Origin: Candidatus Thalassarchaeaceae archaeon
GTDB taxonomy: Archaea; Thermoplasmatota; Poseidoniia; Poseidoniales; Thalassarchaeaceae
NCBI GenBank assembly: GCA_030748775.1
Contig: JASMLH010000001.1
Location: forward strand, 67,744-106,657
Length of the DNA: 38,914 nt
Direction: 5' to 3'
Part shown: positions 32,957 to 38,914 of the stretch, in pieces
Position numbering within the stretch: the first letter of the stretch is position 1
Layout of the letters: each line of letters starts with the position of its first letter
Translations under genes and position numbers: made by a program
Notes under the pieces: model-generated
Told to the model about the DNA's origin: nothing
Databases searched by the model: none
What the model saw: only the letters and a program-made list of their open reading frames with translations

Positions 32957-34065
32957 CTGCTATGGGTCTTCCCTGCGCCTCTATGGCCCAGGATCCTGGG
33001 ACTTCCCCATGGCAAGCCCTCTTCGGCATCTCTGGCCCATCTTTCCTCAGTCCCCTTCCATCGCATCCTAAGCCCCTGTTCTTTGACGATTGACGCTCTA
33101 TTGCCCGGCTCCAATTCAGACCAACTCGGGAGTGACTCCGAAGCCTCAATCATCAGTTCCGCCAACTCATTACTCGAAGCCTGCCCCAACCTGGCCGACC
33201 ATTCTTCATCCAATGGCTGGCTTGCAGGACGGGGCCAGCGAGGACTCCCGTCCGGCCTTTCCACAACTTGTGGATCCATGTGGTCTGTCACTATCGAAAC
33301 TCCCGCCCTCAATAGGGCGGCTTCTCTTTCCAATGGAGCAGGCCAGACAAAAAGACCCATCCCCCGGCGAATTTCCTGTAGCCTTTCCAATCCTTTTCCA
33401 TTCAGGCCCACTGGAGGTCCGGGATTGATCCATCTGGTCCATCCGGATAGGTACTCCATTGCCATCCCCATGGATTCCATGCCATCCCTCCTGACGGTTC
33501 TGGCTATTGATCGAACAGAGGTCCTTGCAAAGTGGGGCATTGCAACCGTACGCTTCACCCTCCAATACCTCCCCCATGACCTAATCCTAGGCATCAGGCG
33601 CGTCACTGGAATGCCAAAGCCCACGGAATTGGCAACTGGACCAATCCTAGGTGAGAAGCTGGAAACGAGAATAGATCTGGCTGGAAGGTCAAGTGAGTCC
33701 AGCTTTTGGCCTAGAAGTTCCATGGCTGAACCTAGGTATTTGTCGGTGTCTATCCTGTTCACCGGGTGAGGAATCTTGAATTCTATGTCCACGGTCTTCC
33801 CCCCGTCCTGCCAATGATCAGTGAATGACCGATTCTTCAGCAAATCGTCCATCGTCGCAATCCCGAATCCTCTAAGTTCGTTGGTGGACAATTGCTCGAC
33901 GCACCTTCCACGAATTGCCCCCTTTCCCGGAACGAACTCATCGTGGTAGATGACCAGTTCACCTTCTCCGTCGATCCTCAGATCAAACTCAACCCCATCA
34001 GCGAACTCCATCCCGTGCTGTAACGCTGCGACGGAGTTCTCATCGGGTTGTTCCCATGTACTCAT
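32953..34065 (-). CDS. Glycerophosphodiester phosphodiesterase-like protein with permuted layout
   Basis: GDPD TIM-barrel enzymes hydrolyse glycerophosphodiesters to glycerol phosphate and an alcohol. Here the 370-residue chain begins in the middle of the usual N-terminal motif: PDENSVAALQHG (residues 7-18, normally PENT after HRG), then GVEFDLRIDGEGELVIYHD with metal ligands E26, D28 and His41, then VDIEFKIP (E95). The barrel ends near SIVTDHMDPQ (257-266). After a 65-90-residue charged linker, the missing first strand and catalytic pair appear at the end: SPRILGHRGAGKTHSS with His361-Arg362. A TAG stop directly precedes the start ATG, so no upstream HRG was missed. All expected active-site residues are therefore present in a circularly permuted order. 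Confidence 0.8.
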   Translation of the reverse strand: MSTWEQPDENSVAALQHGMEFADGVEFDLRIDGEGELVIYHDEFVPGKGAIRGRCVEQLSTNELRGFGIATMDDLLKNRSFTDHWQDGGKTVDIEFKIPHPVNRIDTDKYLGSAMELLGQKLDSLDLPARSILVSSFSPRIGPVANSVGFGIPVTRLMPRIRSWGRYWRVKRTVAMPHFARTSVRSIARTVRRDGMESMGMAMEYLSGWTRWINPGPPVGLNGKGLERLQEIRRGMGLFVWPAPLEREAALLRAGVSIVTDHMDPQVVERPDGSPRWPRPASQPLDEEWSARLGQASSNELAELMIEASESLPSWSELEPGNRASIVKEQGLRMRWKGTEERWARDAEEGLPWGSPRILGHRGAGKTHSS

Positions 34066-34170
34066 CTAGATAGTGCGAATGGTAATCAGCCCAAGAATGC
34101 AGGGGGTTCGTGAATTTCCCGCCGCCCCAACGCTCTTACTCTTCCTCTCTTACCGAGGAGGCTGAGTGAC

Positions 34171-35988
34171 ATGTCAGAGACAGTAGAATTAGACCGCGCA
34201 TCAGACCCAAAAGCCGTCAGAGGATACGCATTTTACGATTGGGGCAAATCAGCATTCGAAACCAGCGTTACAACAGCAATCCTTCCGTTCTGGTTTGCTC
34301 TTCTCTTCTTGGAAGCAAACGGTCTGACCACAACAGTTCTATCTAAATCAATGTCAAGTGATGCAATTTGGTCATTCTCAGTTTCTGGGGCCGCATTGCT
34401 CGTCGCTCTCATCAGCCCCTCTCTGGGCGTAATCGCAGATCGCAGGGCAATCAAGATGTGGTGGTTGAAGATTCTAACATACGTCGGAGCAGGATCAACA
34501 TTCCTTCTTTTCGCTGCCCCTCTTCTGCCAGTCAGTACCCAATGGGTCTGGCTAATGGTGATGTTCATACTGGCAAATATCGGATTGAACGGAGCTGGGG
34601 TGTTCTACAACGCGCTCCTGCCTCATATGGGTAAAGATGACGAAATGGACCGCATATCCAATCTGGCTTTTGCTTATGGCTATCTGGGTGGGGGGTTGCT
34701 ACTAGTCATCCACATCGTGATTCTCATGATCACAGATTATGCAGAATGGGCCACCCAACTGGCGATGGCTACTTCCGGAATTTGGTGGTACGGCTTCGCC
34801 CTATTGACATTCAATTGGGTCCCTGAACCTCCAATAGAGAACGAAATGGAGTCATTGGGGATAAAGGAGTCCGCCTCCCTGGCAATAAGGGAGATCAAGA
34901 AGACCATAGGAGAGGTAGACAAATTCAGGACACTCTTCATCTACATGCTCGCTTATTTCTTCTTCATTGATGGCATCAATACCGTAACCGCATTAGGTGG
35001 AATCTTCGGAACGACCGTATTGGGAATTACAGGGCTTGACCTAATGGTGACAATTCTAGCTATCCAGTTCGTCGCAGCCCCTTCTGCAATCGGTTTCACC
35101 AAACTATCTGAGAGAATCGGGACAAAACAAGCGTTGACAGCCTCTCTTATCGGTTGGGTTGTGCTATGTTTTGCGGCCCTTGCCTTCGCACCCCTTCAGT
35201 TCGAGTCCCATGAAGAGTATCAGATTCGATATGACTGGGACGATGCATCTAGTTCATACAATGTTCAGGTGGATGAGAATATTCCCGAACTGGCTCAGAA
35301 GTTAGAATACCAGAATGATGAGTTTGATGAACAGGGTTGGGCCACTACTTGGAGTCATGTACTGCCCATCGAGATTGACGATCGGAGTGACACAAAGAGA
35401 TGGATGCTTGTGGAAAGAGACGCAGAAGGCGAGAAGACCGAAGAAACTCACATTCTTTCCCTCTCTGGCATTGATTCTGGGGAGATCGAGTCATTCATCG
35501 CCACTCTAGACAATTCGAGATTCAGTGTGAGCATTTCAGGGGGATCATTGGATGCCGCCTCCAATATAGGAGTTGACCACCCAACCAACCTGGGTGACGG
35601 AAAACTGGATTGGATCCCTCAGACTGCCAGAGACAAAGTCTGGGAACCCCTAGGCCTATCAGTAGGGTTCCAATTCTTACTCTTGGGATGCGCTATGGGT
35701 ACCCTATTGGGTGGATCCCAAGGTCTCGCTAGGAGCCTTTTCGGACAGATGGTCCCAGAAACCAGAAGTGCTGAGTTCTTCGGCTTCTTCGGCTTCTTCG
35801 GCAAAGTTGCTGCTCTAATAGGGCCCTTGTTGTATGGATTCATGACGGTGGTATTCGATAGCAGAGTAGGGATTCTCAGCATCTCAGTACTAATCCTGAT
35901 AGGTACCTTGTTGATGAGAAAGGTGGATGTAGAGCAAGGAAGGAAAGACGCTGCCGCAGAAGACGCTAGGAACCGAGGATTGGCCTGA
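34171..35988 (+). CDS. MFS transporter, UMF1/Atg22-like, with large extra domain
   Basis: A 605-residue transporter with about 12 helices. AFYDWGKSAFETSV (residues 20-33) is the UMF1 family signature (YDWANSAF). GVIADRRAIKMW carries the MFS loop motif, and EFFGFFGFFGKVAALIGP matches the conserved late-helix motif. Typical members have about 400-470 residues; here about 154 extra soluble residues (342-495) sit between helices in the C-terminal half, likely outside the cell. They are acidic, beta-rich and unrecognised. A GAGGAGG ribosome site precedes ATG 34171. Relatives export or recycle amino acids; the substrate here is unknown. Confidence 0.85.
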   Translation: MSETVELDRASDPKAVRGYAFYDWGKSAFETSVTTAILPFWFALLFLEANGLTTTVLSKSMSSDAIWSFSVSGAALLVALISPSLGVIADRRAIKMWWLKILTYVGAGSTFLLFAAPLLPVSTQWVWLMVMFILANIGLNGAGVFYNALLPHMGKDDEMDRISNLAFAYGYLGGGLLLVIHIVILMITDYAEWATQLAMATSGIWWYGFALLTFNWVPEPPIENEMESLGIKESASLAIREIKKTIGEVDKFRTLFIYMLAYFFFIDGINTVTALGGIFGTTVLGITGLDLMVTILAIQFVAAPSAIGFTKLSERIGTKQALTASLIGWVVLCFAALAFAPLQFESHEEYQIRYDWDDASSSYNVQVDENIPELAQKLEYQNDEFDEQGWATTWSHVLPIEIDDRSDTKRWMLVERDAEGEKTEETHILSLSGIDSGEIESFIATLDNSRFSVSISGGSLDAASNIGVDHPTNLGDGKLDWIPQTARDKVWEPLGLSVGFQFLLLGCAMGTLLGGSQGLARSLFGQMVPETRSAEFFGFFGFFGKVAALIGPLLYGFMTVVFDSRVGILSISVLILIGTLLMRKVDVEQGRKDAAAEDARNRGLA

Positions 35989-35990
35989 GA

Positions 35991-37289
35991 TCATTCAGAA
36001 CGGATCTCTTCCAGTGCCTCAATCACCGAGGCTTGGGTGATCCGGCCACCCCGTTCCCTGAGCATGGATGCCACCTTGTCTACCTCTTCGCCCTCGGCTC
36101 CAGCGGTAACTGCCATGTTCCTGACATGCAGCTTCATGTGGCCTGCTTGGATTCCCACAGTGGCCAGGGCACGTAGCGCACCGAGGTTCTGAGCCAATCC
36201 CGAAGCCGCCATCACCTTAGCTAGCTCGTCTGCGCTCTCAACGCCCAGAAGTGCCACATTCGCCTGTGCGGCAGGATGGACCCTTACCGCGCCACCAACC
36301 AGTCCCACTGCCATGGGCAGTTCGATAGATCCTACCAGATTGCCAGCATCGTCCTTCGACCACTTGGTCAGTGAACCGTACGTCCTCTCGTGAGAGGCAT
36401 AGCTGTGAGCCCCGGACTCGATTGCCCTCCAATCCTGGCCGCAGGCTATTGCTACGGCGGAAATGGCATTCATAATGCCCTTGTTATGAGTAGTCGCTCT
36501 GAAAGGGTCCGCCTCAGCGAAGTGGTATGCCTGGATCACTCCCTCGATCACTTCGCTACCCTGCTGGGCATCATCGCCCTTGTCCGACATCTCCTCGGGG
36601 GTGAAAACCGCACTAACCCTAGCAAGCCTGTGGACTGCTAGGTTGCTGATTATCCTCAGGATTACCGTTCCACCGGTTATCGCCTCTACCTTCGGTGCAA
36701 TTGTCTCAGCCATGGTATTGACCGCATTCGCCCCCATAGCATCCCTGCAGTCGACCAGAATGTGGACAATGAGCATTGGTCCAGAACCAGTCTCGATCAC
36801 CCTAGCTGTGATGTCTCTGCACCCTCCTCCGAACTTAACCAGGATGGGGTCTACCTCATTGCAGCTCGAAACAAGGTCATCCTTTGACGCAATAATCGAC
36901 TCCATGGCCCCATTGGGGTCCTCACAACCCACGACTTGGATCTGGCCAATCATCACAGGGTCATCATTATTCGAAGTGAATCCCCCATTTTCCAGGCACC
37001 TCTTGGCCATGTTGCTCGCAGCAGCTACCACACTGGGCTCCTCAAGGACGAAAGGAATCGCATAATGAGAGCCATCGATTACGAAGTTCGTAGCCACTCC
37101 TATGGGGAGCGAGTACGTCCCCACCACGTTCTCGATCATCCTGTCTGCGGACTCTTCGTCCAACTCCCCAGAGTTGGCCCATGCCTCCAACTGTTCTTCA
37201 GAGAGGCCCGCAATGCCTGCAAGGAGCTCCCTTCTCTCGGCTACTGACAGTTTGTAGAATCCCTTGATGCGACTGTTCTCTATTGGCAT
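35991..37289 (-). CDS. hmgA: HMG-CoA reductase, class II (bacterial type)
   Basis: Reduces HMG-CoA to mevalonate, the committed step of isoprenoid lipid synthesis. The opening SRIKGFYKLSVAERRELL is the class II signature. Catalytic residues are visible: Glu in MIENVVGTYSLPIGVATNF, Lys in TTHNKGIMNAISAV, Asp in CGQDWRAIESGAH and the flap His in GIQAGHMKLHVRN. Start is ATG 37289; TTG 37298 would add three residues. Class II enzymes in Archaeoglobus and Thermoplasmatales are regarded as acquired from bacteria. The gene is convergent with the MFS gene (two bases apart) and divergent from the ATPase gene across the repeat-rich region. Confidence 0.95.
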   Translation of the reverse strand: MPIENSRIKGFYKLSVAERRELLAGIAGLSEEQLEAWANSGELDEESADRMIENVVGTYSLPIGVATNFVIDGSHYAIPFVLEEPSVVAAASNMAKRCLENGGFTSNNDDPVMIGQIQVVGCEDPNGAMESIIASKDDLVSSCNEVDPILVKFGGGCRDITARVIETGSGPMLIVHILVDCRDAMGANAVNTMAETIAPKVEAITGGTVILRIISNLAVHRLARVSAVFTPEEMSDKGDDAQQGSEVIEGVIQAYHFAEADPFRATTHNKGIMNAISAVAIACGQDWRAIESGAHSYASHERTYGSLTKWSKDDAGNLVGSIELPMAVGLVGGAVRVHPAAQANVALLGVESADELAKVMAASGLAQNLGALRALATVGIQAGHMKLHVRNMAVTAGAEGEEVDKVASMLRERGGRITQASVIEALEEIRSE

Positions 37290-37357
37290 GGCACTCAACC
37301 ATAGACCCGTGGAAAGTGGCTTCTAACCTTTTTCAAACCACTCCCAAAGCAAGAAAA

Positions 37358-37421
37358 ATGCGTTAATATTGCCGTTAACGCTTCATTAACGCATTATTGA
37401 AGCGTTAATTATGCGTTAACG
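37358..37421. repeat. Cluster of five GCGTTAA-type 11-mers
   Basis: Units of the form AWGCGTTAAYN occur at 37358-37368 (+), 37373-37383 (-), 37384-37394 (-), 37400-37410 (+) and 37411-37421 (+). Two minus units abut, and two plus units abut after a five-base spacer TATTG, so the central four make a large imperfect palindrome of 11-base steps. AAGC and ATGC variants alternate. It lies in the 270-base gap between HMG-CoA reductase and the ATPase gene. Confidence 0.8.
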
Positions 37422-37461
37422 TCCCCTAATCCAAACCGAATTACTAGTCAGAACATCCCGC

Positions 37462-37496
37462 TTTACGGGGCCCGGAGATTTCCCCGGACCCGTAAA
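37462..37496. repeat. GC-rich inverted repeat
   Basis: TTTACGGGGCCCGG (37462-37475) and CCGGACCCGTAAA (37484-37496) form an interrupted stem of eight plus four pairs around the loop AGATTTCC, with a small internal bulge. It sits between the two groups of GCGTTAA units. It could be a protein site or, if transcribed, a hairpin. Confidence 0.6.
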
Positions 37497-37509
37497 TCGC
37501 CCTTTCCAG

Positions 37510-37535
37510 AAGCGTAATTATGCGTGAATATTAAG
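37510..37535 (+). promoter_or_regulatory. Degenerate repeat pair overlapping a TATA-like box of the ATPase gene
   Basis: AAGCGTAATT (37510-37519) and ATGCGTGAATA (37520-37530) repeat the order of the pair at 37400-37421, 110 bases upstream, with small changes. The second unit runs into GAATATTAAG, about 25-35 bases before ATG 37560, which is where an archaeal TATA box would lie. A protein bound to these units would therefore cover the promoter. Confidence 0.55.
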
Positions 37536-37559
37536 AATCCCAGATGTCGCTGGCGCCCC

Positions 37560-38914
37560 ATGGTAGTTAGCGGGGTTTCTATCCTTGATGTACCTCCACT
37601 TCCTGGAAACCCATTCGATATCCGCCCTGTTGAGAGGAGCCGAGCCCACGAGATGGTCGGGTGCGAGGGGATCCTCTCAAGATGGAGGGAGCATATGCAC
37701 TCTCAATCACCAAGGATGATGCTACTTGTAGGGGAGAGGGGTTCCGGGCGGACGTCTTTGGTAAACTCCCTTTCCTCCCAGACAGGAAAGCACTTTGTAG
37801 GGTATTATTGGAATGATGAAGATCCAGTAAATCGATTCCTTAGTGAACTTTCAGTCACTTTCTGTGGACACAACGTCCCCAATACTATGCATCAAACGGT
37901 GGAGAATTTGGTTGAGACGTTAGACTCGTCTACCGGCTCACTGCCACTAATCGCCATAGATTACCCCCCAGATGCCGAAATGTCCGATTTCTTGGTTGCC
38001 ATATCCCCTATTCTTCAGAGGCTTAGGGCGTTCGTAGTTGCAATCCTGACCAATTCCCAATTTGCCTCGCTGGATGAGGGGGTAAAGGCCCTTTTCCAGC
38101 CACCTGAATACGTCCCTGCACTCTCAGAGCATCAGATTCAGCAACTTTGTGACTCCAGACTTAGGAGAATCTCCAGGGAGAGGTGGAATATCCAACCTAG
38201 CCTCCTAAGTGCCATACATTCCAGGTCGGGAGGCAATCCCAGGGAGGTCCTGTCCCTAATGCGAGACCTTCTCGACGAGAAGAGAGACCTTGGCTCAGAA
38301 GGGACGCTCGAACGGCTCGTTAAGTGGGACGTGCCTAGTAAGGAAGTACAACCAGAAAGCCCCGAGGTAGCCGAAGAACCTGAATTGAGTGACTGGGCGG
38401 ATGATCCCTATCCCGGTGAAGAAATCAAAGAATCCGAGCAAGAACTAGGAGATGACGAGGATGACTGGGATGTAGAGCCAGATGACCTTTGGGACGACGA
38501 TCCGGATTCTTTGGAGGAAGAGGTCGAAGAAACCGAGGAACCCGAGGAGATATTGCCCAAGGAGGAAAAAACCCCTGATTCCTCTCTCGATACGTCCAGA
38601 ATCACTGACTGGAACCCAGAAAGCGAAACGATATTGACGATGGAAGAAGGGACGGAGCCACCTAGGGTCTCCATGCCTTCCGGCGGATTCTCTGGACTAC
38701 TCGGCAGAACAAGGAGTGCCTCGGACAACATGGATACAGGGCCCGATAATACACCCGTCGTAGACTCTTCAACGCTCCAAGAAAGCGAAGGTCCCCAAGA
38801 AGCCCCCACTCCGGCACCAATTCCAGAACCTCAACCTCCAGCAAGGATAGTCAGCACTGAACCGAAGCCTCCAGACTACTTGGGTGTAATATCCACTGAT
38901 GGGGAGCAATGGAC
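37560..38914 (+). CDS. P-loop (AAA/STAND-like) ATPase with acidic tail, truncated by window edge
   Basis: Open from ATG 37560 to the end of the window (451 codons, no stop). The N-terminus has NPFDIRPVERSRAHEMVGCEGIL, a common lead-in of archaeal AAA ATPases. Walker A is LVGERGSGRTS (residues 56-66) with Arg in place of the usual Lys. A Walker-B-like strand is LPLIAIDYPPDA (D134), with a possible sensor Asn in AILTNSQ. SGGNPREVLSLMRDLLDEK near 224-241 fits the sensor-2 helix. After about 260 the protein is strongly acidic (Asp/Glu runs about 270-345) and then Pro/Ser-rich, probably disordered. Family and role are not identified; the start is leaderless with a TATA-like box 25-35 bases upstream. 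Confidence 0.7.
   Translation, partial: MVVSGVSILDVPPLPGNPFDIRPVERSRAHEMVGCEGILSRWREHMHSQSPRMMLLVGERGSGRTSLVNSLSSQTGKHFVGYYWNDEDPVNRFLSELSVTFCGHNVPNTMHQTVENLVETLDSSTGSLPLIAIDYPPDAEMSDFLVAISPILQRLRAFVVAILTNSQFASLDEGVKALFQPPEYVPALSEHQIQQLCDSRLRRISRERWNIQPSLLSAIHSRSGGNPREVLSLMRDLLDEKRDLGSEGTLERLVKWDVPSKEVQPESPEVAEEPELSDWADDPYPGEEIKESEQELGDDEDDWDVEPDDLWDDDPDSLEEEVEETEEPEEILPKEEKTPDSSLDTSRITDWNPESETILTMEEGTEPPRVSMPSGGFSGLLGRTRSASDNMDTGPDNTPVVDSSTLQESEGPQEAPTPAPIPEPQPPARIVSTEPKPPDYLGVISTDGEQW

Noticed and set aside
35774-35803. Three tandem TTCTTCGGC units in the MFS transporter gene
   Set aside because: They encode FFGFFGFFG in a conserved family helix with aromatic and Gly residues; probably a codon coincidence or minor slippage within a normal motif.
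37462-37496. GC-rich stem as a possible tRNA arm
   Set aside because: No TTCGANTC loop, anticodon arm or acceptor stem pairs with it at tRNA spacing.
38408-38809. 133-codon Ser-rich minus-strand open frame at the right end
   Set aside because: It is the antisense of the acidic tail of the ATPase; the Ser runs are the complement of Asp/Glu codons.

Overview
The window is a densely packed stretch of archaeal chromosome. Archaeal hallmarks are a TATA-binding protein, an archaeosine-type tRNA-guanine transglycosylase with a PUA domain, a CTP-dependent riboflavin kinase of the DUF120 family, an archaeal SepF-like protein and a GHMP mevalonate kinase. TATA-like boxes lie about 22-30 bases before several start codons, so many messages look leaderless. 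Large acidic PKD-type surface proteins, the class II HMG-CoA reductase, fatty-acid and transport genes, and the general protein style suggest a marine Thermoplasmata-related euryarchaeon (Ca. Poseidoniia, Marine Group II/III). That placement is inferred from gene content and was not tested with a tree. I saw no rRNA, tRNA, CRISPR array, transposase or integrase.

Layout. 1-2325: a truncated membrane redox gene (minus strand), then mevalonate kinase and TBP. 2369-6336: a 1157-residue PKD surface protein followed by a SepF-like gene. 6333-10748 (minus): small membrane proteins, a sodium:solute symporter, endonuclease III, a hypothetical protein, peroxiredoxin and a 68-residue protein. 10808-14304: SOUL-family protein, SpoU methyltransferase, acyl-CoA dehydrogenase (minus), nitronate monooxygenase. 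14332-15989: a ZIP metal transporter divergent from a NikR-like regulator across a strong palindrome. 16051-19947: a fused aconitase-X (phosphomevalonate dehydratase candidate) and archaeosine TGT. 20029-25886: a five-gene ABC exporter cluster. 25947-28410: PH-domain membrane protein, TPR-like protein, TruA. 28403-32956: riboflavin kinase, PqqB-like hydrolase, KBL, a membrane protein, citrate synthase. 32953-37298: a glycerophosphodiesterase with a permuted layout, an MFS transporter with a large extra domain, and HMG-CoA reductase. 37299-38914: a repeat-rich intergenic region and the first 451 codons of a P-loop ATPase with an acidic tail.

How the genes fit together. HMG-CoA reductase, mevalonate kinase and aconitase-X are three steps of archaeal isoprenoid-lipid synthesis and suggest the anhydromevalonate-phosphate variant of the pathway. 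The ABC cluster encodes two ATPases, two permeases (one with a 276-residue Asp-rich external loop) and a possible lipocalin-like partner.

The observations I rate highest are these. The glycerophosphodiesterase has its N-terminal catalytic His-Arg motif at its extreme C-terminus (apparent circular permutation). An array of GCGTTAA-type 11-mers lies upstream of the terminal ATPase gene. TBP has an acidic insert of about 53 residues in its second repeat. The TGT has lost its zinc cysteines. A palindrome covers the shared ZIP/NikR promoter region.
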